The position numbers and the translations under genes are program-made. Of a DNA stretch of 64,000 nt, positions 9,491 to 17,932 are shown piece by piece. Where the stretch lies: positions 124,001 to 188,000 of the forward strand of contig NZ_BMUE01000009.1 in the NCBI RefSeq assembly GCF_014650035.1. The letters run 5' to 3'. The notes under the pieces were generated by a model, which worked only from the letters and a program-made list of their open reading frames with translations, did no database searches and was not told the DNA's origin. The stretch is from Streptomyces lucensis JCM 4490. Lineage in GTDB: Bacteria; Actinomycetota; Actinomycetes; Streptomycetales; Streptomycetaceae. Every line of letters starts with the position of its first letter. Positions within the stretch are counted from its first letter, which is position 1.

Positions 9491-10419
9491 CCGAACCCGC
9501 CCCCTCGGCCGTACGGATCGATCTGCCCGACGGCCGGAAGGTGACGCACCGGGACGTCGCCGCCAACGGCGCCCGCTTCCACATCGCCGAAGTCGGCGAC
9601 GGCCCCCTGGTGCTGCTCCTGCACGGCTTCCCGCAGTTCTGGTGGACCTGGCGGCACCAGCTGGCCGCGCTCGCGGACGCCGGCTACCGGGCGGTGGCGA
9701 TGGACCTGCGGGGCGTCGGCGGCAGCGACCGCACCCCCCGCGGGTACGACCCGGCCAACCTCGCCCTCGACGTCACCGGCGTGATCCGCTCGCTCGGCGA
9801 GCCGGACGCCGCGCTGGTCGGCCACGACCTGGGCGGCTATCTGGCGTGGACGGCGGCCGCGATGCGGCCCAAGCTCGTGCGCCGCCTCGTCGTGGTCTCG
9901 ATGCCGCACCCGCGGCGCTGGCGCGCGGCGATGCTGCGGGACGCCCGGCAGACGGCCGCCAGCTCCTACATCTGGGGCTTCCAGCGGCCATGGCTGCCGG
10001 AGCGTCAACTCGTCGCGGACGGCGGCGCTCTGGTGGGCCGTCTGATCCGGGACTGGTCCGGGCCGCGGCTGCGGGAGGACGAGACCGTGGAGACGTACCA
10101 GCGGGCCATGTGCATCCCGTCCACGGCGCACTGCTCCATCGAGCCGTACCGCTGGCTGGTGCGCTCGCTGGCCCGGCCGGACGGCGTCCAGTTCTACCGC
10201 CGGATGAAGCGGCCGGTGCGGGTGCCCACGCTGCATCTGCACGGCTCGCTGGACCCGGTGACCCGTACGCGCAGCGCGGCCGGTTCCGGCGAGTACGTCG
10301 AAGCTCCCTACCGCTGGCGTCTGTTCGACGGTCTGGGGCACTTCCCGCACGAGGAGGACCCGGCGGTGTTCTCCTCCGAGCTGATCAGCTGGCTGAAGGA
10401 CCCCGAGCCCGACCGGTGA
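9487..10419 (+). CDS. alpha/beta hydrolase, epoxide hydrolase-like
   Basis: A 310-residue cytoplasmic alpha/beta-fold hydrolase. The oxyanion motif is HGFPQFWWTW, and the nucleophile elbow GHDLGGY at about residue 113 carries Asp rather than Ser, which points to epoxide hydrolase or dehalogenase-type chemistry. The acid is likely in GSLDPVT and the histidine in GLGHFPHEEDP. Substrate is unknown. The start overlaps the stop of the upstream membrane protein gene by 4 bp. Confidence 0.88.
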   Translation: MTEPAPSAVRIDLPDGRKVTHRDVAANGARFHIAEVGDGPLVLLLHGFPQFWWTWRHQLAALADAGYRAVAMDLRGVGGSDRTPRGYDPANLALDVTGVIRSLGEPDAALVGHDLGGYLAWTAAAMRPKLVRRLVVVSMPHPRRWRAAMLRDARQTAASSYIWGFQRPWLPERQLVADGGALVGRLIRDWSGPRLREDETVETYQRAMCIPSTAHCSIEPYRWLVRSLARPDGVQFYRRMKRPVRVPTLHLHGSLDPVTRTRSAAGSGEYVEAPYRWRLFDGLGHFPHEEDPAVFSSELISWLKDPEPDR

Positions 10420-10559
10420 TCGCACGGTGACGGTTTCGATGCGTTGAGTGTCCGATTTGCTGAACACTTGTCCCCCGAACGGCCACATGCCTTCCGCATA
10501 GGCCAATTGGGGGGCGCCCAGGCGGTTATCGACCTTCGGGCGGGGGCACACGTCCGGGT

Positions 10560-10739
10560 ATGGGCTGGACGCACGACTACAGTGACGCACCCCGCAACCG
10601 CCGCTCGGCCACGGGTCTGAGCACGCCTCAACGAGGCACCCCGCAACTCGCGGAAGCGGAGCTGCGGGTGGGGATCCCGCGCATCCTGCGCCGCCGGGCC
10701 CGCTGGGTCTCGGTGCGTCTGCGTCACCCGCGCGGCTGA
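10560..10739 (+). CDS. small basic protein (59 residues), hypothetical
   Basis: A short open frame reads MGWTHDYSDAPRNRRSATGL and continues to an Arg-rich C-terminus (RILRRRARWVSVRLRHPRG). Third codon positions are mostly G or C, as expected for a real Streptomyces gene, and it fills an otherwise empty interval. The ribosome site is weak. It has no recognisable domain. It could be a chance frame; call strength is moderate. Confidence 0.45.
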   Translation: MGWTHDYSDAPRNRRSATGLSTPQRGTPQLAEAELRVGIPRILRRRARWVSVRLRHPRG

Positions 10740-10752
10740 CGGCCGCGGCTGA

Positions 10753-10835
10753 CCCCGCCGCGGGTTCACGGGGCCCCGCCGGGGGTTCACGGGGCCCCGC
10801 CGCGGGTTCACAGGGCCTGCCGCGGGTTCAAAGGG
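10753..10835. repeat. four imperfect 21-bp tandem repeats
   Basis: The unit CCCCGCCGCGGGTTCACGGGG occurs four times with small changes (10753-10773, 10774-10794, 10795-10815, 10816-10835). The last unit contains the stop codon of the protease gene that ends at 10828. A 21-bp period keeps frame, so in a readthrough the repeat would encode a heptapeptide repeat. Confidence 0.85.
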
Positions 10836-12027
10836 CGCAGCTGTCGGTCCCCACCTGCTCGTTCGCCGTTCGTCCCCGGGCGATGTCGTGCTGGATCTCG
10901 TCCGCCGTCAGGGCGTAGCCGGTGTCGGCGTCGTCGAGGGACTTGGCGAAGACCACGCCGTACACCTTGCCGTCAGGGGTGAGCAGGGGTCCGCCGGAGT
11001 TGCCCTGGCGGACGGTCGTGTACAGCGAGTAGACGTCACGGCGGACCGTGCCGCGGTGGTAGATGTCGGGGCCGTTGGCCGTGATGCGCCCGCGTACGCG
11101 CGCGGCACGCACGTCGTACGAGCCGTTCTCCGGGAAGCCCGCGACGATCGCGCCGTCACCGCCGGCCGCGTCCCGGCCGGTGAACCTCAGGGCCTTCGCC
11201 CTCAGGTCGGGTACGTCCAGGACGGCGATGTCGCGCTTCCAGTCGTACAGGACGACCTTCGCGTCGTACTTGCGGCCCTCGCCGCCGATCTGCACGGTCG
11301 GCTCGTCGACCCCGCCGACGACGTGCGCGTTGGTCATGACCCGGCGGTCGGCGAAGACGAAGCCGGTGCCCTCAAGGACCTTGCCGCAACTCTGGGCGGT
11401 GCCGGTGACCTTGACGATGGAGCGCTGGGCCCGCCCGGCCACCGGGCTGCTCGCCAGGGCCGGGTCGGGCGGCCGGACGTCCTTGATCGGCTCGTTGGCG
11501 AACGGGCTGAAGACCTGCGGGAAGCCGTTCTGCGCCAGGACGGAGGAGAAGTCGGCGAACCAGGTGTCGGCCTGCGCGGGAAGTGCTCTGGAGACCCCGA
11601 GGAGCACCTTGGAGCCGCGCACCTCCTTGCCGAGCGTCGGCAGCGTCGTACCGGCGAGGGCGGAGCCGATCAGCCAGGCGACCAGGAGCATCGCCACGAC
11701 GTTGACCAGCGCGCCGCCGGTGGCGTCCAGGGCGCGGGCCGGCGACCATGTGATGTGACGGCGGAGTTTGTTGCCGAGGTGGGTGGTGAGTGCCTGGCCG
11801 ACGGAGGCGCAGACGATGACGACGACCACGGCGATGACGGACGCCGTGGTGCCGACGTCCGCCCGGTCGGTCGCGGCGTCCCAGACGACGGGCAGCGTGT
11901 ACACGGCGACGAGTCCGCCGCCGAGGAACCCGATCACCGACAGGATGCCGACGACGAAGCCCTGGCGGTAGCCGACGACCGCGAACCACACGGCCGCGAC
12001 CAGCAACAGGATGTCCAGCACGTTCAC
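10828..12027 (-). CDS. MarP-like membrane serine protease (CvpA + trypsin-like)
   Basis: A 399-residue protein. Four hydrophobic helices at the N-terminus (about 1-125) form a CvpA/colicin V production-type membrane domain. An extracytoplasmic chymotrypsin-like protease follows, with His in TNAHVVGG, Asp in WKRDIAVLDV and Ser in RQGNSGGPLL. This is the layout of the mycobacterial acid-resistance protease MarP, so a cell-envelope stress role is inferred. Two cysteines (CGKV and the C-terminal DSCAL) could form a disulfide. The stop lies inside a 21-bp repeat array. Confidence 0.9.
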   Translation of the reverse strand: MNVLDILLLVAAVWFAVVGYRQGFVVGILSVIGFLGGGLVAVYTLPVVWDAATDRADVGTTASVIAVVVVIVCASVGQALTTHLGNKLRRHITWSPARALDATGGALVNVVAMLLVAWLIGSALAGTTLPTLGKEVRGSKVLLGVSRALPAQADTWFADFSSVLAQNGFPQVFSPFANEPIKDVRPPDPALASSPVAGRAQRSIVKVTGTAQSCGKVLEGTGFVFADRRVMTNAHVVGGVDEPTVQIGGEGRKYDAKVVLYDWKRDIAVLDVPDLRAKALRFTGRDAAGGDGAIVAGFPENGSYDVRAARVRGRITANGPDIYHRGTVRRDVYSLYTTVRQGNSGGPLLTPDGKVYGVVFAKSLDDADTGYALTADEIQHDIARGRTANEQVGTDSCAL

Positions 12028-12143
12028 CGCTTCAGGCCTCGCCTACTCACTCCGGTCCCCACAGCCCGGCCGGGGACCCGGCCCGCCACGCCGTGGCAGA
12101 GGGACCTGGCGCCCCCGGGGAAACACAGCACGGGTTCACCCTG

Positions 12144-12845
12144 TCATGAGCGCCAGTCGAGCGGGACCTGCTTCCCCCGGTCCCAGGGGCGCTCCCAGCC
12201 CGCGTAGTGCAGCAACCGGTCGATCACTCCGGCCGTGAAACCCCAGACCAGAGCCGATTCGACCAGGAACGCCGGACCTCGGTGGCCGCTGGGGTGGACG
12301 GTGGTGGCGCGGTTGGCGGGGTCCGTGAGATCCGCCACGGGGACGGTGAAGACCCGGGCGGTCTCGTTCGGGTCGACGACGCCGACCGGACTGGGCTCGC
12401 GCCACCAGCCGAGCACGGGCGTGACGACGAAGCGGCTGACCGGGATGTAGAGGGCGGGCAGGACACCGAAGAGCTGGACGCCGGACGGGTCGAGGCCGGT
12501 CTCCTCCTCGGCCTCGCGCAGCGCGGCCCGCAGCGGTCCGTCGCCGCGCGGATCGCCGTCCTCGGGATCGAGGGCGCCGCCCGGGAAGGACGGCTGCCCG
12601 GCGTGGGAGCGCAGGGAGCCGGCGCGCTCCATCAGGAGCAGCTCGGGGCCGCGCTCGCCCTCGCCGAAGAGGATCAGCACCGCGGACTGCCGTCCCGAGC
12701 CGTTCTCCGGCGGCAGAAAGCGGCTGAGCTGGAGCGGCTCGACCGTCTCGGCGGCCCGTGCGACGGGCGCCAGCCAGTCCGGCAGCCCTTCCGTGCTGAG
12801 CGTCACCGCACCGCCCCGCGTCTCACTGGCCCTGGTCATCGCCAC
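12144..12845 (-). CDS. NUDIX hydrolase, CoA pyrophosphatase-like
   Basis: A 233-residue hydrolase. The Nudix box GGALDP...REAEEETGLD sits at about residues 90-125, preceded by LRSHAGQPSFPGG, the extended motif of the NudL/UPF0035 group that cleaves CoA to phosphopantetheine and 3',5'-ADP. Substrate is inferred from that motif. The start may be the GTG at 12845 or the ATG at 12839. It lies just downstream of nth, 48 bp past its stop, and may be co-transcribed with it. Confidence 0.9.
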   Translation of the reverse strand: MAMTRASETRGGAVTLSTEGLPDWLAPVARAAETVEPLQLSRFLPPENGSGRQSAVLILFGEGERGPELLLMERAGSLRSHAGQPSFPGGALDPEDGDPRGDGPLRAALREAEEETGLDPSGVQLFGVLPALYIPVSRFVVTPVLGWWREPSPVGVVDPNETARVFTVPVADLTDPANRATTVHPSGHRGPAFLVESALVWGFTAGVIDRLLHYAGWERPWDRGKQVPLDWRS

Positions 12846-12893
12846 CCCCGTCGCCTCGCCTGTCCAACGCCCGGGGCCTCCTGCATCGTTCCG

Positions 12894-14114
12894 TCACGCG
12901 GCCCCCAGTGGGGGCGCCGGCCTGCCGCCCGCGTCGAGGTACGCCTGCGGGGGGTTGAGCCGCTGGCCGGGGAAGCCGCCCTTCTCGTACTTCAGCAGCT
13001 TCTTCGCCTTGTCCGCGTCGGTCTCCCCCTCGCCGTACGCCGGGCAGAGCGGGGCGATGGGGCAGGCGCCGCAGGCGGGCTTGCGGGCGTGGCAGATGCG
13101 GCGGCCGTGCCAGATCACGTGGTGGGAGAGGTCGGTCCAGTCGCTCTTGGGGAACAGGGCGCCGACGGCCGCCTCGATCTTGTCGGGGTCGGTCTCCTCG
13201 GTCCACCGCCAGCGCCGCACCAGCCGCTGGAAGTGCGTGTCCACGGTGATTCCCGGCCGGCCGAAGGCGTTGCCGAGCACGACGAAGGCGGTCTTGCGGC
13301 CGACGCCGGGCAGTTTGACGAGGTCCTCCAGCCTGCCGGGCACCTCGCCGCCGAAGTCCTCGGCGAGGGCCTTGGAGAGCCCTATCACCGACCTGGTCTT
13401 GGCCCGGAAGAAGCCGCAGGGGCGCAGGATCTCCTCGACCTCCTCGGGATTCGCGGCCGCGAGGTCCTCGGGGGTGGGGTACTTGGCGAAGAGGGCCGGG
13501 GTCGTCTGGTTGACGCGCAGGTCGGTGGTCTGGGCGGACAGCACGGTGGCGACCAGCAGCTGGAAGGGGCCCGCGAAGTCCAGCTCGGGGTGGGCGTACG
13601 GGTACACCTCGGCGAGCTCGCGGTTGATCCGGCGGGCGCGGCGGACCAGGGCGGTGCGGGACTCGCCCGCCGGAGGCTTCGGGGCGGTCTTCCTCACGGT
13701 TGCGGCCTTCTTGGCCGTGACCGGCTTCGCGGCGGCCAGGGCCTTCTTCACCGGTACGGCCTTCTTGGCGGAGACGGCCCTGTCGGCGGAGACGGCCGTC
13801 TCGGCCGGTACGGCTTCACCGGCGGCAGCCTTCTTGGCCGGCGCGGCCCTCTTCGTGGGCGCGGCCTTCTTGGCCGACGCGGCCTTCTTCGCCGGCGCGG
13901 GCTTCCTGGCGGACGCGGGCTTTCTGGCGGCGACCGCCTCCGCGGCGTACGCGGCCCTCTCGGCGAGCGTAGGCTTCTTGACAGGAGCGGCCTTTTCATC
14001 CGTTTTGCCTGTTTTATTACTACCGCCGGGGTCTTGTTCGCCCACAGCGGAATCGCGACGTACAACCACCCGCGCAGCCCCCTTGGCCTGTGCTCTCACC
14101 GGCGTTTTGGACAC
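12894..14114 (-). CDS. nth: endonuclease III with a long Lys/Ala-rich N-terminal extension
   Basis: The catalytic part (about residues 147-390) is a base-excision-repair DNA glycosylase/AP lyase. It has the helix-hairpin-helix LPGVGRKTA with the catalytic Lys, the catalytic Asp in TVDTHFQRL, and a 4Fe-4S cluster motif C-x6-C-x2-C-x5-C near residues 350-366. Ahead of this is an unusual 140-residue tract of repeats such as PAKKAASAKKAAPTK, similar to histone H1-like tails. The start could be further in, but the codon pattern in the tract is fully coding-like. It is divergent from crp. Confidence 0.88.
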   Translation of the reverse strand: MSKTPVRAQAKGAARVVVRRDSAVGEQDPGGSNKTGKTDEKAAPVKKPTLAERAAYAAEAVAARKPASARKPAPAKKAASAKKAAPTKRAAPAKKAAAGEAVPAETAVSADRAVSAKKAVPVKKALAAAKPVTAKKAATVRKTAPKPPAGESRTALVRRARRINRELAEVYPYAHPELDFAGPFQLLVATVLSAQTTDLRVNQTTPALFAKYPTPEDLAAANPEEVEEILRPCGFFRAKTRSVIGLSKALAEDFGGEVPGRLEDLVKLPGVGRKTAFVVLGNAFGRPGITVDTHFQRLVRRWRWTEETDPDKIEAAVGALFPKSDWTDLSHHVIWHGRRICHARKPACGACPIAPLCPAYGEGETDADKAKKLLKYEKGGFPGQRLNPPQAYLDAGGRPAPPLGAA

Positions 14115-14216
14115 CCGGCCAGCCTAAAGCCCGGCACCCGCATCCGCCCCGGACCCGGAGGATCGGCCCCCGATTGGACCCCTGCCGCTTACCCCGGGAC
14201 ACCTGTGCGGCATCCT

Positions 14217-14230
14217 TGTGACAGATCACA
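14217..14230. promoter_or_regulatory. Crp-type operator candidate upstream of crp
   Basis: TGTGACAGATCACA has two exact Crp half-sites (TGTGA and TCACA). They are separated by 4 nt, whereas the classical site has 6. It lies between nth and crp, about 90 bp before the crp start, so autoregulation is plausible but spacing is atypical. Confidence 0.45.
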
Positions 14231-14320
14231 CTGTTTGGACCGTCCGGCAAAATGGGGAACACGGTCCCCTGGCACACGGGGGAGCAAGATCCCCTGAGCA
14301 GGTCGACAAGGAGAGAACTC

Positions 14321-14995
14321 GTGGACGACGTTCTGCGGCGCAACCCGCTCTTCGCGGCTCTCGACGACGAGCAGGCCGCGGAGCTTCGCGCCTCCATGAG
14401 TGAGGTGACCCTGGCACGCGGCGACTCCCTGTTCCACGAGGGCGACCCCGGCGACCGCCTGTACGTCGTCACCGAGGGCAAGGTCAAGCTGCACCGCACC
14501 TCGCCCGACGGCCGCGAGAACATGCTCGCCGTCGTGGGCCCCAGCGAGCTGATCGGCGAGCTGTCGCTGTTCGACCCGGGCCCGCGCACGGCGACCGCCA
14601 CCGCGCTGACCGAGGTCAAGCTGCTCGGTCTCGGCCACGGCGACCTCCAGCCCTGGCTCAACGCCCGCCCCGAGGTCGCCGGCGCCCTGCTGCGCGCCGT
14701 CGCACGCCGGCTGCGCAAGACCAACGACGCCATGTCCGACCTGGTCTTCTCCGACGTCCCCGGCCGCGTGGCACGCGCCCTTCTGGACCTCTCCCGCCGC
14801 TTCGGCGTGCAGTCCGAGGAAGGCATCCACGTCGTCCACGACCTCACCCAGGAGGAGCTGGCCCAGCTGGTCGGCGCCTCCCGGGAGACCGTGAACAAGG
14901 CGCTCGCGGACTTCGCCCAGCGCGGCTGGCTCCGCCTGGAGGCGCGGGCCGTGATCCTGCTGGACGTGGAGCGCCTGGCCAAGCGGTCGCGCTGA
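14321..14995 (+). CDS. crp: Crp/Fnr-family transcriptional regulator (Crp)
   Basis: A 224-residue regulator, the same length as the Streptomyces Crp needed for germination and antibiotic control. Residues 1-120 are a cyclic-nucleotide-binding beta barrel (GDRLYVVTEGKVKLHR, LIGELSLFDPGPRTATA). The C-terminus is a winged helix-turn-helix with LTQEELAQLVGASRETVNKA as recognition region. The GTG at 14321 follows AAGGAGAG at good spacing. A hairpin terminator follows. Effector cAMP is known for the family, not shown by the sequence. Confidence 0.96.
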   Translation: MDDVLRRNPLFAALDDEQAAELRASMSEVTLARGDSLFHEGDPGDRLYVVTEGKVKLHRTSPDGRENMLAVVGPSELIGELSLFDPGPRTATATALTEVKLLGLGHGDLQPWLNARPEVAGALLRAVARRLRKTNDAMSDLVFSDVPGRVARALLDLSRRFGVQSEEGIHVVHDLTQEELAQLVGASRETVNKALADFAQRGWLRLEARAVILLDVERLAKRSR

Positions 14996-15019
14996 CGCCG
15001 GTCTCGGCCGTACGGCATC

Positions 15020-15048
15020 GGGGGTCCCGCTTCCTGGGCGGGGCCCCC
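15020..15048 (+). terminator. terminator hairpin after crp
   Basis: An 11-bp stem with one G-U pair (GGGGGTCCCGC / GCGGGGCCCCC) and a 7-nt loop lies 25 bp after the crp stop. The remainder of 15049-15237 shows no gene. Confidence 0.7.
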
Positions 15049-15237
15049 TTGTCGTGGGTCGCCGTCCTCGGGACTGCCGCCCACTCCCGGGCGGCGGCCG
15101 CACCCCCAGCCCCCCGCTTTCGTCCTGTACGGCCTCGTCCTCAAACGCCGGACGGGCTGTCGGTGCGCGGGCCCCGCCCGGGAGTGGGCGGCCGGGCCCA
15201 CTCGCCCGGACAGCGCGGCGAGACGCGGCGCCAGGCG

Positions 15238-16068
15238 CTAGATCAGCCCGTGCTCGCTCAGGTACTCCATCTGGGCCCGTACCGACAGTTCCGCGGCCGG
15301 CCACAGCGAGCGGTCCACGTCGGCGTACACGTGGGCGACGACCTCGGCGGGGGTGCGGTAGCCGTCCTCGACCGCCGTCTCCACCTGGGCGAGCCGGTGG
15401 GCGCGGTGGGCCAGGTAGAACTCGACGGCGCCCTGGGCGTCCTCCAGGACCGGCCCGTGGCCCGGCAGGACGGTGTGTACGCCGTCGTCCACCGTGAGGG
15501 ACCTCAGCCGCCGCAGGGAGTCCAGGTAGTCCCCGAGACGGCCGTCGGGGTGCGCCACGACCGTCGTACCGCGCCCGAGGACGGTGTCGCCGGTGAGCAC
15601 CGCCCGGTCGGCCGGGAGGTGGAAGCACAGCGAGTCCGCGGTGTGCCCGGGGGTCGGTACGACCCTCAGCTCCAGGCCGCCTAGGGCGATCACGTCGCCG
15701 GCGGCCAGGCCCTCCTCGCCGAGCCGCAGCGCCGGGTCGAGGGCACGCACGCGCGTGCCGGTCAGCTCGGCGAAACGGGCGGCGCCCTCGGCGTGGTCCG
15801 GGTGGCCGTGGGTGAGCAGGGTCAGGGCGACGCGTTTGCCGGCCCGCTCGGCCGTGTCCATGACGTTGCCCAGGTGGCCGTCGTCCAGTGGGCCCGGGTC
15901 GATCACGACGGCCAGGTCGGAGTCGGGCTCGGCGACGATCCAGGTGTTGGTGCCGTCCAGGGTCATCGCGGAGGCGTTGGGCGCGAGGACGTTGACGGCC
16001 CGTTCGGTGGCCGGCCCGGAGAGGACCCCGCCGCGGGGCTGGCCCGGCAGGGCCGCTGCGTCGGTCAT
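15238..16068 (-). CDS. MBL-fold metallo-hydrolase
   Basis: A 276-residue metallo-beta-lactamase-fold enzyme with the dinuclear-zinc motif HGHPDHAEG at about residue 86 and further metal ligands in PTPGHTADS and TGDTVLG. A C-terminal helical part resembles LACTB2-like hydrolases. Substrate is unknown. Its ATG overlaps the stop of the upstream NUDIX gene by 4 bp, so the two are translationally coupled. Confidence 0.9.
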   Translation of the reverse strand: MTDAAALPGQPRGGVLSGPATERAVNVLAPNASAMTLDGTNTWIVAEPDSDLAVVIDPGPLDDGHLGNVMDTAERAGKRVALTLLTHGHPDHAEGAARFAELTGTRVRALDPALRLGEEGLAAGDVIALGGLELRVVPTPGHTADSLCFHLPADRAVLTGDTVLGRGTTVVAHPDGRLGDYLDSLRRLRSLTVDDGVHTVLPGHGPVLEDAQGAVEFYLAHRAHRLAQVETAVEDGYRTPAEVVAHVYADVDRSLWPAAELSVRAQMEYLSEHGLI

Positions 16069-17096
16069 GCGGGGCCTCCAGCGCCGGCCGTCGGAGCGGC
16101 GGTCCCGGCCGTCGGGGCGCCGGTCCCGGCCGTCGGGGCGCCGGTGCCGGCCGTCGGGGCGCCGGTGCCGGCGGGCGTCGCTCCGGCCGTGCCCGCGGCC
16201 GCCTCGTCAGCCGGACCCGCGCCTGGCGCCCCGGCCGGACCGGACTTCGTGACGCGCTTGGTGAACTCGTCGTGGCCCGGCCAGGACAGGACGATCTCGC
16301 CGTCCTCGAGGCGGGCGGTCGCCAGCACCGGTGTCATGTCGCGTGCGGGAGCCGCCGCCAGCGCCTGGGCGGCGGTGCCGTGCGGGAGCAGCTGGCGCAG
16401 CGTGGCGATGGTGGGCGGCATCATCAGCAGCTCGCCCCTGTCGTAGCCGGCGGCGGCCTCCTCGGGGCGGATCCACACCGTGCGGTCGGCCTCCGTGGAG
16501 GCGTTGCGGGTGCGCTGCCCCTCGGGGAGGGTCGCCACGAAGAACCAGGTGTCGTAGCGGCGGGACTCGAACTCCGGGGTGATCCAGCGGGTCCAGGCGC
16601 CCAGCAGGTCGGAGCGCAGCACCAGGCCGCGCCGGTCCAGGAACTCGGCGAACGACAGCTCGCGGGCGACCAGGGCGGCCCGGTCGGCCTCCCAGTCCTC
16701 GCCGGTGGTGTCACCGACGACCGAGTCGGCGTCGGGTCCGGCGAGCAGCACGCCCGCCTCCTCGTACGTCTCCCGTACGGCCGCGCAGACGATGGCCTGG
16801 GCGCCGCTCTCGTCGACGCCCAGCCGTTCGGCCCACCACGCGCGCGTGGGGCCCGCCCAGCGGACCTGACGGTCGTCGTCGCGGGGGTCGACACCGCCGC
16901 CGGGATACGCGTACGCGCCCCCGGCGAAGGCCATGGAGGCGCGTCTGCGCAGCATGTGGACGACCGGGCCGTCCGGGGTGTCCTTCAGCAGCAGCACCGT
17001 GGCCGCGCGCCTGGGGGTCACCGGGGTGAGGGTGCCGTCCGCCAGCGCGCGGATACGGTCGGGCCACTCCGGGGGGTACCACTGACCGTTCGCCAT
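16065..17096 (-). CDS. NUDIX hydrolase with C-terminal heptapeptide repeats
   Basis: A 343-residue protein. The Nudix region includes YPGGGVDPRDDD followed, after an insertion, by AVRETYEEAGVL. The last 40 or so residues are repeats of (A/T)GTGAPT with Ala, Gly, Pro and Thr only, encoded by a 21-bp DNA repeat. That tail is probably disordered and variable in copy number. The start ATG at 17096 begins MANGQWYPPEWPDRIRA. Coupled by a 4-bp overlap to the downstream MBL-fold hydrolase, suggesting the two act on related small molecules. Confidence 0.88.
   Translation of the reverse strand: MANGQWYPPEWPDRIRALADGTLTPVTPRRAATVLLLKDTPDGPVVHMLRRRASMAFAGGAYAYPGGGVDPRDDDRQVRWAGPTRAWWAERLGVDESGAQAIVCAAVRETYEEAGVLLAGPDADSVVGDTTGEDWEADRAALVARELSFAEFLDRRGLVLRSDLLGAWTRWITPEFESRRYDTWFFVATLPEGQRTRNASTEADRTVWIRPEEAAAGYDRGELLMMPPTIATLRQLLPHGTAAQALAAAPARDMTPVLATARLEDGEIVLSWPGHDEFTKRVTKSGPAGAPGAGPADEAAAGTAGATPAGTGAPTAGTGAPTAGTGAPTAGTAAPTAGAGGPA
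16087..16190. repeat. 21-bp tandem repeats inside the NUDIX gene
   Basis: About five copies of a unit close to GCCGTCGGGGCGCCGGTGCCG encode the C-terminal Ala/Pro/Thr/Gly heptapeptides of the NUDIX protein. Copies are near-identical, indicating recent expansion. Confidence 0.85.
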
Positions 17097-17167
17097 GGCC
17101 GGAGGCTATCCCGTATAGGGCGAATGTTCGAGAGGTGCCCGAGGTCAGCGGGGTTACGGGGCGGTGG

Positions 17168-17632
17168 TCACGGGACCAGCTCGACCTGGATCTCGATCTC
17201 GACGGGCGCGTCCAGCGGCAGGACCGCGACACCGACCGCGCTGCGGGCGTGCACGCCCTTGTCGCCGAGGACCTCGCCGAGCAGTTCGCTGGCACCGTTG
17301 ACGACGCCGGGCTGCCCGGTGAAGTCGCTGGCCGAGGCGACGAAGCCGACGACCTTCACCACGCGCGCGATGCGGTCCAGGTCGCCGGTGACGGACTTCA
17401 CGGCGGCCAGCGCGTTCAGCGCGCAGGTGCGGGCCAGGTCCTTGGCCTCCTCGGGCGTGACCTCGGCGCCCACCTTGCCGGTGATCGGCAGCTTGCCCTG
17501 CACCATCGGCAGCTGGCCGGCGGTGTAGACGTACGCGCCGGATCGCACGGCCGGCTGGTACGAGGCCAGCGGCGGTACGACCTCCGGCAGGGTCAGGCCC
17601 AGTTCGGCCAGCTTGGCCTCGACCGCGCTCAT
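17168..17632 (-). CDS. RidA family protein (YjgF/YER057c/UK114)
   Basis: A 154-residue RidA-fold protein, a family that hydrolyses reactive enamine/imine intermediates of amino-acid metabolism. Typical blocks are YVYTAGQLPMVQGKLP, DLARTCALNALAAVKS and the C-terminal VGVAVLPLDAPVEIEIQ. The active-site arginine seen in archetypal RidA is not obvious at the usual place, so it may belong to the RidB/other subgroup. The frame stays open far upstream but the ATG at 17632 is right: it overlaps the stop of the small upstream gene. Confidence 0.88.
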   Translation of the reverse strand: MSAVEAKLAELGLTLPEVVPPLASYQPAVRSGAYVYTAGQLPMVQGKLPITGKVGAEVTPEEAKDLARTCALNALAAVKSVTGDLDRIARVVKVVGFVASASDFTGQPGVVNGASELLGEVLGDKGVHARSAVGVAVLPLDAPVEIEIQVELVP

Positions 17633-17790
17633 GCCAGCTTCTCCCGCTTCAGGTAGGCGACGAGCTGCTCCGGGTTGGGCCCGGGCACGACCTGGACGAG
17701 CTCCCAGCCGTCCTCGCCCCAGGTGTCCAGGATCTGCTTCGTGGCGTGGACGAGCAGCGGCACGGTCGCGTATTCCCACTTCTTGGTCAT
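17629..17790 (-). CDS. small DUF4177-like protein (53 residues)
   Basis: The short protein begins MTKKWEYATVPLLVHATKQ and contains WGEDGWELVQVVPG, the typical core of the DUF4177 family. Function is unknown. The ATG at 17790 is preferred over earlier in-frame starts because the conserved block begins there. It overlaps the ridA-like start by 4 bp, and both are divergent from the arsA-like pair. Confidence 0.85.
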   Translation of the reverse strand: MTKKWEYATVPLLVHATKQILDTWGEDGWELVQVVPGPNPEQLVAYLKREKLA

Positions 17791-17932
17791 GAGGGCGACT
17801 GTAGCCGCTGTGTCCGCGGGGCCGGACGGCCGACCACGAGGGCCCTCGTCCGCCGAACGCACGCCCGAGTGTGACCACCGTTATCCACAGCCTCCCGCGT
17901 GAGTCTCGGCCGGACTGGTTAGTCTCGAAGGC

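Noticed and set aside
12207..14297. A 696-residue rightward frame across nudix and nth
   Set aside because: Antisense shadow; both genes on the other strand have clear motifs.
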